From positions 170,818,935-170,882,934 of the forward strand of contig CM061921.1 in the NCBI GenBank assembly GCA_031002005.1: a DNA stretch of 64,000 bases, given 5' to 3'. The notes beneath the pieces were generated by a model. That model made no database searches and was not told the origin of the DNA. It was given only the letters and a program-made list of their open reading frames with translations. Positions 9,227 to 21,059 of the stretch are shown here, in pieces (position 1 is the first letter of the stretch; each line of letters starts with the position of its first letter). A program made the position numbers and the translations under genes. This stretch comes from Vandiemenella viatica (Eukaryota; Arthropoda; Insecta; Orthoptera; Morabidae).

Positions 9227-11100
9227 TTAACCCTTTCCTCCCTGACGGTACTTATAAGTACCACTGTATTTACCACCATACAATTCGACAATACCAGTGT
9301 CCACTGCATTGTTATGCCTGTTGATGTATTGTTGTATGATTAAGTCAGACAATGACAACAATTATTTTTAAATTCTGCGAGAAATTGCAGAGAAATTAAT
9401 TTTCTAAGTTGGGGCTTGACAGCATACTGACCAAAGTAACAAGTGGAACATTACAATGAATTTTTAGATGATAATTTACTTGGTAAGTGTCAATTTCTGC
9501 TATTACTCTTTTAGTTTGAACATTTAACCATATATTTTTAACATATAAAATATGTTTTTCAAGTTTCTTTACTAAATAATCTAGAAAAACCAACATGGAC
9601 TTATAAGTACCATCAGGGAGTTCTGGGTAGTTTTATACAGATTATTGGTCAATAGATTTAGCAAGTATACAATTGGTTCTATCATTGTTTTAGATATTTT
9701 CAAATGGATATTTTTATGAAATACCCTCTGATTGAAGCTCTTCTCTTAGAAGTTTATAATTTATCAGCTCTTCTCTTAGAAGTTTATAATTTATCAAGGC
9801 AAAACTGAAGAAATGACTGGAATGTTCTCAGATTACTAATTAGGTCAAAGAGTGGTCTTAGAATTGACTGAAAAAAATGGAGCAATGACAATGTTATCTA
9901 GTATTATCATTATTTTTCATCAGTTTCATTATTAAAAAACTGAAACAACTTTTGTTTGTGGGAGAATCAGACCCTACTGCAAGGGACTTTCTAACAATCT
10001 GCTGATGGAAAACTAAAAAGAGGAGATTGTGACAATGAATTTAAAAACCTGGGTATTTGCTACTGGAAATGGAAGGATAAAAAGGTCATACATTTAGAAT
10101 CAAATTTCATGGCAGCAGTGAAACTCCACTACACTGGTTGGGGTCAATGGCAACTTCAACAGATGGGCCCTCTCTCGGGTTGGATTGGTGACCTGGTGGA
10201 TCTTGGACCAGAGGGCCTCTCTGGCTGGTCATCGGGGGCCACCTTCGGCAGTAGGTCCCGTAACATTTTGCCCATCCTGCCACCCTGTTGTTACACCACT
10301 AGTTATATGCAAAGAAAAAGTTGGATTGAAGTCGACAATTTCATGCTCAGGAGTCGTCAAGGACTTACAATACCTTCATGTGTGGGGTTGATACTGCTGA
10401 TCAGCTGATGACTTTGTACAATGCTGACAGAAGATTACCGAAATCGTGGTATAGATAGTTTTTGGGAATTCTGGATGTTGTATTTGTCAATAACTTTAAC
10501 ATAAATGGTCCGATATTTGAAAAAAAGTCTGTAAATTTTTTTAGATGATCCTTTGCACAAGGTATGATGACTATGAAGGATATCGGTAAGAAGAAAAGGT
10601 CATCTATATATATTTCACCAAGCCCTTATCCATTCAAACAACACAAGTCATACTATTCCACAATGAGAGATGTAAGATTGGGAAACAGAGGTATACACTA
10701 TCCTTAAATTGTAAAAATCAGATGAAGATGTGAAGTATGAAGAATGAAGAAAATACAGTCAAAACATCATTCGAAATGTTGCACTACAATGTCTTTTGTG
10801 TCTGAATGAGCAAAAAGAATTTTTTTTTTTTTTTTTTATTATTTTTTTTTTTTTTTAATATAATGATACAAACATTTCATACCAATATGAACATAATTGA
10901 TTTCAATTGCTATTTCTGTACATCCTGTGATACCCAAAGTCCCTGACGGTACTTATAAGTACCGGCTTAGTAATTAGCACTTTGAGTTAAAAAAAAAAAT
11001 TGAAAAAATATGTGTGTTTAATTTCAAGTACCTTTATACAAATATATAATTGAAATTATAAATTTCCCTTTTTTTCCAATAGCCGGTAGGAAAGCGTTAA
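9227..11100 (+). mobile_element. piggyBac-like element with TTAA borders
   Basis: TTAA at 9227-9230 and 11097-11100 bounds inverted ends: ttaaccctttcctcc on the left and ttaacgctttcctacc as the reverse complement on the right. Just inside each end lies a direct repeat of 24 bp holding the perfect 16-bp palindrome ggtacttataagtacc (9247-9262 and 10948-10963). A partial inverted copy is at about 9599-9621. The element is about 1.87 kb and carries transposase relics. A GC-richer piece near 10110-10310 interrupts them and may be a further insertion. Confidence 0.88.
9880..10560 (+). pseudogene. piggyBac transposase remnant
   Basis: Fragments of the DDE_Tnp_1_7 family survive in several frames. 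Near 10030 the order resembles the WKDKK segment (here KWKDKKVIHLESNFHG). Near 10375 it reads FMCGVDTADQLMTLYNADRR, matching the family's MGGVD-AD-L-Y--DR motif with its catalytic Asp. SGVVKDLQ precedes it in another frame. Frameshifts and a possible insert make it inactive. Confidence 0.8.
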
Positions 11101-12289
11101 ATATGTTGGAAATTGATTCTCTTCAAGAGACAGGTTCGATGGTAGAATGATATAGTGATGGCTTACCGATCGTATCATGCCGACTCGGTGTTGTTTGGGA
11201 CCAATACTTCGCTACCAACAACTTTCTATATTCAATTCTGGAAAAGAAATTCTGAATCCATGTGTACGAAGTCACAGGTATCAGCTAGTAAACAATATGT
11301 GAGGTCTTATTGGTAGGACTGTATCTGTAGTTGAGGCCAGATAGATCCCTGGTATCCAGAAAATATAAGTAAACCAATTTTCACCTATGGAATCCAGAAG
11401 CAATGGTAGTTTCTGCGAAAACTCTGTCGGTAAAACAGTTGTTGCAATAGTTGTGGGAACTGGCATGGGCAGCCACAGATGGTCTAGATTGGAGGTTATT
11501 AATTTTGACTGAAGGATGATTGGTGGTGAGATATATTTCAGAACTAGTTCCACAGAGGCAGGTAAGTTAGGATATTAGGTGTGTAATGGCATGTGCTAAT
11601 ACTGGGAAAGATTTCCTCTCAGATCAGATTGGATTAGGTTGTGATGGCTGGATGCATGCTGTAAGTTTGGCAGCAAGGTCTGTTGCCAGAAAAGTTTCCA
11701 TATAATGGTTTGAGAGAGTCCAAGAGAGGGTATTTGTGGACCAAGATTTGTTGGAGGAGGTTGAAACTTTCAAGGAAGTCATGTCAACATCACAGGATCT
11801 GGTTAATGAAATAATATGTTCAATTTATTAATTTATTTACTATATACCAATCGGCACTGTACATAAGGAAATAATACTTAGAATTAACATATAAATCACT
11901 AGCTTTAGCCGGTATGCGTTGCAATGCCTCTATTTCTTTTTCAAGTGGATACGCATATACAGAGACATTAACATGTACAAAATAAATGAAAGACAATGAT
12001 TTTTATGTATTAAATTAAAATTGAGAAAGGTTTTTCTAGTGCTTTGGGATATACAATATTTTTGCTATTTCGTCTTCTACAAGTTGCAGGGTTGGTGGGT
12101 GGATATGAAAGTTCAGATGATTTACCCCTTTTAATCTGATTGTAATAAACATTCTCCATCACCATCCGCTTTGGCAGGTTTCATAACGGAAAAATAGGGT
12201 GCAGTTTAGTAAACTAAATACAAACATCATTTGTGCACAAAGTTCCTTCTGAATAGTTCCAAGTGTAACTATTGTTTAAGGGAGAGTGG
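11101..12289. other. Non-coding intronic DNA
   Basis: No convincing gene or mobile-element protein. The minus-strand open frame at 11281-11553 has no motif I recognise and no splice context. Confidence 0.5.
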
Positions 12290-13940
12290 TGAGTTTTTGT
12301 AAAACAAATGCAGACAATATTGTTCTCTTTGTTTTAAAGGATTCAAAGTTATATCAAAATCAGATACAAACTGAGGGTTTGTATAAAGAAAATTAGCAAA
12401 AATTAAAGGGGTAAAGGGCGTGTTTTTGCTAACCAAATGGCGAAAGTGTTTTTCTCTTTGTTTTGAAGTAAAAAAACTAACTCAGTCAACAACCAGAAAG
12501 TTAGATAGCTACTGCAAGGGAGCATACTAAGCAACAGATCTTATACAACTCTTAAAAATTGCTTCTTCCAGCCGAATTTTAACCCCAAATCGGACCCAGA
12601 AACTGATGAAACCAAGAGGCTTAATCACTGAATTACCAGACCACTCAGTTTTAAGAATAGTATGCTATGTATTATCATAGTCGGATAAAAACTGTGGACT
12701 TACATGAAAAATGTCAGAAAAAATTAAAGGGGAGGTAAAGGAGGAGAGGGGTTAGGATTTGGTAGACCAAACGTAGACAGAATTTTTCTATTTGTTTTGA
12801 TGTATACTTATGCAGAGTCCATGAAAATCAAATAAAAACAGAATGCTTGTTTGAATAATATTACCTTATATTAAGAGGATGGTGAAAAAGAGTAGAGGGA
12901 TGGCATAATACAAGTCTGTTTGTTTTAAAGTAAACACTAAAAAACTAAAAAAACGATAGTTGGTTGAGTCCTACCGAAGGAAGTGTAGGCTCAGAGGCAG
13001 GACATCTAGTTTCTTTCTTCTGGGACCAAAAGTTCAATGTGAAATCTGAGCCATGGACATCTGATCAAAGTTCATGCTTCCACCAGGATTACAAACTGGG
13101 AATGTATCCTGACACTTTTGAAACTAAGTGGCAGTTATTTTCTTATTGTTTTAAAGTAAGATGCTAACTCAGTACACAACCTGAAGGTTGATTGACTCCC
13201 CCTAAATCAGGTGTACTAAGCTTCGGGTCAGAGGCAGGATGGTTAGTTACTTCCCTCTGGTATCTACAGTTTAATATGGAAACCTTATTTTTTACTTATG
13301 GCTTTACGCCTTATCGACGTCGAGGTCATTAGAGGTGGGAAAGGACTGGGGACAAGGAACAGGAAGGAATCCAGCCAAGGCATTTTACAGGAAACATCCC
13401 GGCATTTGCGTGGAGTGAATTTGGGAAACCATGGAAAACCCAAATCAGGATGCCTGGATGGGGATTTGAACTAGTGTCCTCACAAATGTGAGGCCAGAGC
13501 GCTAACTGCTCATCCACCATGTTCGGTTTGATGTGGAAACCGAATCACGGAACGTCCAGCCATAGCTTAAATGATCAAATGCAACTCTTAAAAATTCCTG
13601 ATCCCACTGGAATTTGAACCTGTGACCGGAGACAGAATGGACTGAACCAAGTGCTTTAACAACAGAGCTACCAGACTGCCTTGTTTTGAAGAATACGTAT
13701 GGTGAGTATTATCAGAATCGGATAAAAATTGTGGGTTTGTATGAATAACATTGGCAAAAATTAAGGGGTTGTTATACAGGTGGGGAGGAGTGGGTTTTGC
13801 AAAACACAAGTAGATAGATTTTTTTGCGTTTGTTTTAAAGTATACGTGTGCAAAATTGCACTGAAACTGGTAAAAAACTGTGGGTTTATACAAAGATCAT
13901 TTGAAAATATTGAGGGGTGTGTAGGGGAATAGGGGGTGGT
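12290..13940. repeat. Array of diverged repeat modules
   Basis: A module recurs around 12356, 12682, 12826, 13717 and 13862. Each shows a variant of tcggataaaaactgtgggtt and the better copies follow with an A-rich caaaaattaaaggggt block. A G-rich ggtggggagg block, aaaacaaatgcagac and tttttctctttgttttaaag follow in several. A second shared module (ctaactcagt...caacc; gctcagaggcagga) occurs near 12480, 12985 and 13165, and part recurs near 30790. This looks like internal tandem repeats of an old element. A SINE was inserted at 13285. Confidence 0.6.
13285..13526 (-). mobile_element. tRNA-derived SINE, copy 1
   Basis: Same family as the copies at 27234 and 51350. Read on the minus strand it has a tRNA-like head with a degenerate B box, a conserved body (tttgggttttccatgg class) and an A-rich 3' tail. 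The flanks are tttaatatggaaacc (13270-13284) and tttgatgtggaaacc (13527-13541), a 15-bp TSD with two mismatches. It is older than the other two. Confidence 0.85.
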
Positions 13941-14089
13941 TTTTATAATTTTTTTTTTTTTGGTCAGAGTCCTTCCCAGTTATACACACAATAACTCACC
14001 AAATTTTCATCACAATCAAATGAATGGCATAGAATACTAACAAAGCAACAAACAACGAAACCAACAAACAACAGATGTTATGTTGTAAC

Positions 14090-15400
14090 TTTTCAACAAA
14101 ACTCATTTGTTGAATCATAAATGGTGACCAGACAATAGTACCATATTCCAGTATTGGTTTGACAAAGGCAGAGGTCAGAATATTGTGTTAACATTTTTGA
14201 ATTCTTTCCCAGATTTACAAAGGACACAAAGTGCAGTTATGTAGTTAATATGATAAGAGAAAGTCAGACTATCATCAACTATTGCTTCCAGGTCTTTAAT
14301 CGGGTTGATTATCTGCAGTTAACAAGCATCTGGTTGTAACATCGGGAAAACAACATGATAGCACTTATTGTTATGTTCAGGTGCAACTTATTTCTCTGAC
14401 ACTATACCTATAACTCAGAAATGTTGTAAAATATCAATATCATGATCACTGTATATTGCTCTGAAGATCATCATATCATCAGCATACAGTACATAGTCAG
14501 ATTTAAAGTTTTCCCCATGTAATTTATAAATACGCTAAATAGAATGGGAACCTTGTGCTACACCAGAGGTAACAATGTACTCATTTGACAAGTGACCATT
14601 AACACATATTTGCAGATGCCTGTCAAATAAATACAAACAAAGCTAGCTTTGGATTGTACCCCATAAAGTATTAATTTACTAACCAGAATATCATGGTTAA
14701 CGGTGTCAGAGTCCTTGTTGAAGTTGGTGTATAAGGAGTGCACATCCTGACCTTCATTCAATGGATGAAGTATGAAGTTAATGCAGAGGTAGATAATAGT
14801 CGATGTGGATCTTTTGCCAAAGAATTCATGCTATTTTGAGGTTATGATATTTTTAAATGCAGAAGGATGATCTTCACCAAAAGCTTAAAAACTGATGATT
14901 GCATGCCTATTGGCCTGTAATTGTTGACATAAGATTTAACACCCGGTTTATGTATAGGACTTATGTGTGATAGTTTCTCATTGAGGGAAAATTTCCTGAT
15001 TCAAGAGATTTACTGAAGATTTAAGTGATAGGGTCACACAGTTTTTCAATAGAAAGATCGGTATCTGGTCAGATCTACCATTTTTTTAAACTTCAGTAGC
15101 GTCAGTTGATTAAATATGACATCAAAGTGGACTATTTGTTGTGTATGCTCTTGAAGAATGATGCGAACAGATTACTAACCTCAATACCATTATTCATAGA
15201 AGCACCATCCCATGCCATGGTCAAATGAATATTAATATAAGTGCATCGTTTATTTTTAATAAAACTCCATAATTTGTTAGTATCAGATTTCAGATCTTTT
15301 TCAAATTTGTCGAGATAACTCTTGTGGCAAGATGCACTCAAACGTTTAAATTCAGAGGTTAATTTAGTACAGCCAGCATAATGATTCTTAGTTTTTCTGT
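14090..15400 (-). pseudogene. CR1/Jockey-like LINE reverse transcriptase fragment
   Basis: From right to left the minus strand gives the endonuclease-RT linker (KLWSFIKNKR), a region with YTNFNKDSDTVNHDILVSKL that matches the FSKAFD-VNHDIL RT motif, and then VTSGVAQGS and YVLYADDMMIF, the catalytic YADD box. A degraded thumb region runs on to about 14100. Several frameshifts are present. Related sequence is in the LINE at 46187-53850. Confidence 0.8.
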
Positions 15401-15444
15401 TTTTATAATTTCTGTCAGTAACTGTCTTCTGTTTGGTTTTGTGT

Positions 15445-15540
15445 ATTGACTGTTTTTGTTGTTATTGCAGCATTTGGGCATGTCAACAGGGGTTCATTAC
15501 TGGCCTGTTGTTATTCACTATTCTTGAGTTGGTAGGAAAG
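15445..15540 (-). repeat. Possible old tail fragment of the I-clade LINE
   Basis: The plus strand reads tttttgttgttattgcag, then gggcatgtcaac, then ggttcattactggcc. It aligns with the tail end of the LINE at 1795 (gggcacgtcaac, gggtcattagcgcc). It would be a diverged, 5'-truncated copy. Confidence 0.4.
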
Positions 15541-15830
15541 GGAAATTCATAAGCATAGCACTATTATTGGCAGCACAAATAAATACAATTAACACTTGTT
15601 TGATAAGCTGCGGCTATGCATTCTCAAAAAGTAGAAGATAAATAAGTAAAGCAATGGCTATCAGTGACTATAAAGTAAGAGGAATTTGAGCTGCTTGAGA
15701 ATCTAAGTTATATGTATATGTAAAATAAAATTAAAAAAAAATTTAAAACAACAAAACCAACTGCTCCAGTAACTAAAAATAATTTAAGATACTGTAAAGC
15801 ATTTGAGGAGGAAAGCAAGATTCTACTAAC

Positions 15831-15972
15831 CCTATTTCTGCCTGTTCCCAACCAGATGACTGTTTCGATTCACTGAGACTACGTACATGGCGTGGTTGAC
15901 GGCGATGAGGCAATGTCAGAGATTTCTGCTGACAGGCAGTCTTTGGTGTGATTATTCTGTTTGTACAACCAC
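15831..15972 (-). CDS. rictor: rictor exon, basic/Ser-rich segment
   Basis: The acceptor (tttatgccag) is at 15975-15973. The exon enters with two bases completing a Gly codon, consistent with the phase-1 donor of the exon at 16195. It encodes GGCTNRIITPKTACQQKSLT, then LPHRRQPRHVRSLSES and KQSSGWEQAEI. This resembles the vertebrate Rictor segment with NSLTLPNKKHRSSS. The best donor is the GTTAGT at 15830-15825. Without splicing there, the frame runs on to a stop near 15783, so the end is less sure than the start. The product is the TORC2 scaffold; this part is Ser-rich and likely disordered. Confidence 0.78.
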
Positions 15973-16194
15973 CTGGCATAAAATTCAAAAAACTTTATTT
16001 AAATAAAACAAAGGTGTTGTTCAATACTGTAAGGAATTGTGACTTCATATAGTCTCTTTTTATAATCATAAGCTAAATAGTCATCCTTAAAAAAGTTTCA
16101 AAATTTAAGTGGCAATAGAGTTATCAAAAATAATATGAATGTAACTATTTAAGGGTTCAAGAACCTATCTGGTAAACTGATAGAATTCTCTAAC

Positions 16195-16407
16195 CTGATC
16201 TTTCATTAAAACTAGGCACCTCAAGTGAAAGATGCTCTTCTCTGTCACTATCTTCATCTTCAATATAAAAATGCGTGTGGCAGTCTGTGTCCACAGAAAT
16301 ACTAGTGGTGGAAATAGAGTCAATTTCAGTATCTAAGCTTGGATCACAAATTTCATCTTCAATCACAGGCCATAGTTCATGCCTATTGTGACGTACACTT
16401 AGCCAAC
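16195..16407 (-). CDS. rictor: rictor exon after domain V
   Basis: A 213-nt exon bounded by a clear acceptor (ttaattacag) and donor (TCAG|gttaga), phase 1 at both ends. It encodes GWLSVRHNRHELWPVIEDEI followed by an acidic, Ser/Thr-rich tail (HFYIEDEDSDREEHLSLEV). Vertebrate Rictor has WDAVRHSRKHLWPVVPDD at the same point, directly after domain V. Joined to the exon at 45195 it completes a Gly codon and keeps the frame. Rictor is needed for TORC2 assembly and AKT hydrophobic-motif phosphorylation (family knowledge). The intron between these exons is about 28.8 kb. Confidence 0.9.
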
Positions 16408-16679
16408 CTGTAATTAAAAAAGTTAATTACATCACAGTAAAAACAGAATTAAACAGCTAAAACAAGGTAGTAACTATTATTTGTTAGTACAATAATTATT
16501 ACCTTAAAAATACCAATTCAGAAAATTTTAATCTACATGTATTATCAAATATTAACAATTTATTTTTTAAATCACAATACAGGTGTATTTCTTGATATCC
16601 TAAGATCTATTTTTACAATAATAAATAGGAATTGCTTGAATAGAAACAAGGACATGGAAAGTAAAACAAGAACTTGCAA

Positions 16680-17135
16680 TGTTTGAGACATAAGGATGGT
16701 AGTGGGAGAGGGTGCAAAAAAGGGCTGCTAAATTTGTTTCTGGAAATTACCGCAGAATGCAATCAGTTACAGATATGATAAAAGATCTGGAATGGAATTT
16801 ATTGCAAGACAGGGCGAGGGTGAAGATGGTCATGGGAGTGTACAAGTCCTAATATTGGTGATGGGGCTTGGAAAGTTATTGGTGTAAGAATTAAGAGTAA
16901 TGCATGGAAGGGAAAAGATGACCATGACCACAAGCTGGCACTCAATTTCAAGCACAAAGGTGTAGAAAGATTCTATATTTTGGGTAAGGGTGTCAGGGAT
17001 TGGAATAAGTTACCAAGTGAAATGATTAATGATTTAACAAAAACGTTGAAAGAATTTAAAGTTAAAATTTACCAAGGGCAAATGTACAGGTGTGCAGGGA
17101 AGGGGGAAGATGGGTGGTAGGGAAATAGCCACCGG
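16680..17135 (+). pseudogene. LINE ORF2 C-terminal end
   Basis: The plus strand reads VQKRAAKFVSGNYRRMQSVT, LEWNLLQDRARVKMVMGVYKS and, after a frameshift, FYILGKGVRDWNKLPSEMIN. This is the typical thumb/C-terminal region of CR1- and Jockey-like LINEs. A related minus-strand fragment is at 63865-63995. The 5' part is missing. Confidence 0.8.
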
Positions 17136-17159
17136 AGCAAGCGCTCCATTGCAATTTAA

Positions 17160-18535
17160 TTAAATATTATATTATAAGACAAATACACAATAATTCCAGT
17201 GCCGACTTCACTAAGCAAAAATATACTGAAAACTTTAGGACACTATACACATGACTAAATACAGTAGCCACACGAGTAATCTATGGGTGGTTAGCTGTGA
17301 AGGTAGGGAGTAACATGAATTAGGGTAGGTTGTGACAATGCAGTTTGGAAAACAATAATTAATTGATGGGCATGACAATAAAAAATAAAATAGGAAATAA
17401 TAATAACTCAAAATATTAATTAAATATAAATGAATAACAGCAAACTAGATCTTTCCATCTCAATAGAAGTGAACAACAACTGAAAATGAAAGGGACCTCC
17501 AGGAAATTGAAATCAGAGGCAATATCATACAGGACAGATTTGGTTAACAACTGTCAGTTGTATTGAAAAAATTCTCAAGCTTCTAGTAGTGCCAAAATGT
17601 TGCACTCCTGGGACATTTCAAGAGTCCAGTTCTGTGCCCTCATTTTCAACCTACCTCAGTTCAATCTTAAACCAACAATTTGACATCAAACTATATATTA
17701 GAAGATGGAAGACCTGGACAGAGGAATATCAGAAGAATCTCAGTGAAAGGATAAAGAGATTTTGAGAAAGAAAATGCATCTGCTTAATAACAATAAAAAT
17801 AAGTTCAGGTGTAATGAAAAAATAAGTAACTAATAAACACTCATAATTTTATAACAAATCAATAAATATCAACAATCAATTTGTATTGAAGAACTGTTTC
17901 ATACCAAAAAATTTTGTTTCACCAGTACCCTACCTAATTGGTCATCTTTTTACATTGGGTACTTATGTTACAATTCTGTAACTGTATTAAAATCTTGTTC
18001 CTTTTGAACAGTGATGGATAAAAAAGAAATAAAAATTCACAAAGTGTTTTCCTCCAGGAGGTGGAAGAAAGCTGTGCAGCAAGCATTCACCATAAAATTT
18101 TGTACTGATTTATTATCCTCAGGTAGGAAGTCAAAGTCTAAAGATCTCCAAATATGAGAGTAGGCATCAGTACCTTACTTAATTACTTTATTTTCTGTTC
18201 CAACCTCAGTTTTCCTAACATCTCTTCAGAATTATACAGACAGATTAGATATGCACGTTTTGATGCAATTTGACAATAGTCTCAGGGTTGTGGAACAGTA
18301 CATATAATTATTAACAAATTAATATAATTATCAACAACTGCAATTACATAATATCTCATTCGTATAATCATTTTCCATTAACATCAAATAAGTAACATCC
18401 CATTTTAATTACTATATTAATGAAAATTCCAAATACTTTAATTGGGAGTTTCAACTCAAAGAAACTCATTCATCATGTTAATGATTGTGAATAACATAGT
18501 GACATTCCCCTTCTATACTCCATACATAATATTTT
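17160..18535. other. AT-rich intronic DNA, nothing recognised
   Basis: No open frame with family similarity, no splice-bounded exon that I can support and no terminal repeats found. Confidence 0.55.
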
Positions 18536-18539
18536 GTCA

Positions 18540-18735
18540 TCGTATTTAGTTACTAAATTCTTTTGAAGAGTAAAATGAGTTCTGAAGCAAAAACTCTTTT
18601 AGTCTGGATTTAAAGCTGTTACATTTTCACATAAAACATTTTAGTTCCTGTGGTAAGACATCAAATAAAGAAAATCCAGTGTATGTTATCCCCTTCTGTA
18701 CAATTGACAATGACTTGTAATCATAGTGAATGTTT
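18540..18735 (-). pseudogene. LINE C-terminal fragment
   Basis: The minus strand reads GITYTGFSLFDVLPQELKCF, then NSFKSRLKEFLLQNSFYS. This is the common LINE C-terminal pattern (N-LP--lK, FK--LK-fLl---FYS). The same 3' region, with tgacaatgacttrtaatc, occurs near 46320, so the two belong to related elements. Confidence 0.65.
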
Positions 18736-18739
18736 TTCT

Positions 18740-18815
18740 TTATCGCTTTACGTCTCATTGTCTTTTAGGTCACTAGAGGCAGGAAAGGACCATCGGCAAC
18801 CCCACACTCAGTTTT
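18740..18815 (-). repeat. SINE 3' fragment
   Basis: The plus strand reads atcgctttacgtctcattgt and aggtcactagaggcaggaaa. It matches the 3' part of the SINE family at 13285, 27234 and 51350. The tRNA-like head is absent. Confidence 0.65.
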
Positions 18816-18888
18816 GTGAATGTTATATTAATTCCTAGTATTACAGTAATATGTATAGTAATCAACAAAAAATGTTTTAAAACAATTA

Positions 18889-19714
18889 AACTAAGGAAGG
18901 ATAGTGATATAAAACCCAACACTTATCATAGATGATGCCGGCTGGGAATGATAAAACAGAAAAAAAGATGAGTCAACGAAGGCTTTCCCAGTGTGTCGCT
19001 GCAGTAAAATCTTCACGGGTTCGCTGCCGCATTGTGTAGGTGAAAGACGAGCATCGGCGAAAAACTCTGCTGCCATCTTCAGACCCGGTGCTCACGCTGT
19101 GACAGCCAGAGCTGCAATGCCAGTCTCTGGCATGGATGTAACCTTTTAAAGGCTAGCGCCCCTTCGCTCCCCACCACCCCGCTCTGTAGTTCCAACTTCG
19201 GCTCTTTATTGGCCACCTAACATTACTGACGCAATTCGGAACCGCGGCTGGTGGGAACTACAGAGCGTGGTGGTGGGAAGGGAAGGGGTGCTAGCCTTTA
19301 AAAGGACGTGTCGGTGCCAGAGAATGCCATTGCAGCTCTGGTCATCACAGCATGAGCACCAGGCCTGAATATGGTGGCAGAGTTCGTAGCCGAGAGCTGG
19401 TCTTTCACCTACAAAATCCAGCAGTGAACCAGTGAGTATTATATTGCAGAAAAAAGATGAACAAATGTAACACAACATTTCGATGATGAACCTTATTCTT
19501 GCAAGTAGATATCTGATGGGTTCAAACGTGATCACATTGTCGCGTACTAGCATTCACCAAGTGGGCGACGATGTGATAACATCTGACCCCGACGTCTCAT
19601 CTATTTGCAAGAATAATATTCAACACTGAAATATTGCATTTCATGTGTTCGTCATTCCCAGCTGCTTTCATCTAAGGTAAGTGTTGGGTTTTATTTTCTT
19701 ATCATTCCTTAGTT
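18889..19714. mobile_element. Fold-back element with long inverted arms
   Basis: The outer ends mirror each other: aactaaggaaggatagtgat on the left and aactaaggaatgataagaaa as the reverse complement on the right, both then reading aaaacccaacactta and later gctgggaatga. Inner arms of roughly 200 bp also pair, including ggctagcgccccttc, gctctgtagttcc and tgtaggtgaaagac, and meet near 19215. The right arm has about 150 bp of extra sequence. The left end recurs alone near 52141-52195. It may be a pair of inverted Penelope-type terminal repeats (inference), because the arms contain ctgaagatgg-type motifs. Confidence 0.7.
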
Positions 19715-20984
19715 ATACATAGTTCAGAATTAAGATCAAAGTGATCAGGGTTTTCCATTGCAAAGTGATAGGAGGGAGTGCATATATTGTGCTGGCATTG
19801 TAATGTACAGATTTTTGCACTATATGCTTGAGACTGATGTGCAGGGAGCATAGGCTACCTAAGCTGTAGCCTAGAGGGCCCCCCCCCCCCAAAAAAAAAA
19901 AAAGTTGCAAAGAATCTAGCTTAATTCCGAAATGGTTATAGCACCAAAAGTCCTTTAAATACTCAACCAACAACAACGATCGCACATGCACATTTCAATC
20001 CTTTAAAGTAAAGGCGTACTGTAAAATTAGAGACAGACTGAAGTCACTATGGTGCAACTACTATAACCACTAAAATTCCCTGGCCCTTATGTCCGAAATG
20101 ATGTAAACAGCGAGAAGCGGTGAAATAGAGGTGCGAGTTTTATTGTTTTGTTTGAAAGTAAGTATCTATAAAAAATATACGTTCGTTTATAATTGTAATC
20201 GGCATATTTGAAATTCAATATTAATTCTATTTTTAATTCATTTTTATTTGATTTGTTGTTTTGAGTCATTCTTTATTTGTTTATAAAACTTTATTTAAAC
20301 ATTCAGGAAACTCTCGATTGCATGGGAATGCTCTGATTATTAGAGTTCTGCACACAAACAGTCGACTAGCAGCTCTATTCCCGTTGACGTGTGTCCATAT
20401 TGTTGGCATTAATGTGATTGAAGTTAGTTCAAATGACACCGCTTGCTGTCCGATACTCGCCCGACATCCCACCGTCATTATTAGTTTGGTATACTTGAGA
20501 GTCGCAAACGACACATCTCTACCTTTCGCTTTTTCAGTAAGTTATCATCATGTATTTTTACAATAATTATTTATCTAATATTTTGTCTTAAGGTTAATAA
20601 CTAATAACGAATATTTGCTTTATTATTTCATATTTACAGTTATCGAAATAGACAAAAAAAAATATAGCAAATACGTTTTCATATCAACAAAGTAAATCTA
20701 TCTCTGCAATAAGTCTTTCTTAATTTTTTTTGTATAATTTAATATTATGGACTGCCATAAAATAAAAACTAATTACCATAAAAAGAAAGAGGAATTTAAA
20801 ATAGGAAGAGCCAAACGAAAGATTGTGAAAGAGAAAGAAAGCAGGAATAAAAAAGTTATTGCTAAGTCACGTCGCATGACAGGTTATGTGAACTTTAAGC
20901 GGTGATGTTAGCAGAGGTCATGGCAGCCAACCCCCAAAAATATTTTCCCATGTAGCTTAAGTCAAAAACTCCTAAAATAACAAA

Positions 20985-21045
20985 GGTTGAACACGGTTCC
21001 TCCTGAATGTGAGGCCAGAGCGTTACAGCTCACCCATCAAGCTCA
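20985..21045 (-). repeat. SINE head fragment
   Basis: The plus strand reads acacggttcctcctgaatgt and gaggccagagcgttacagct. It matches the tRNA-like head of the SINE family used elsewhere in the window. The body and tail are missing. Confidence 0.6.
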
Positions 21046-21059
21046 ATGATGGTTCATGG

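Noticed and set aside
11281..11553. Minus-strand open frame of 90 codons
   Set aside because: Some resemblance to retroelement protease flanks, but no catalytic motif.
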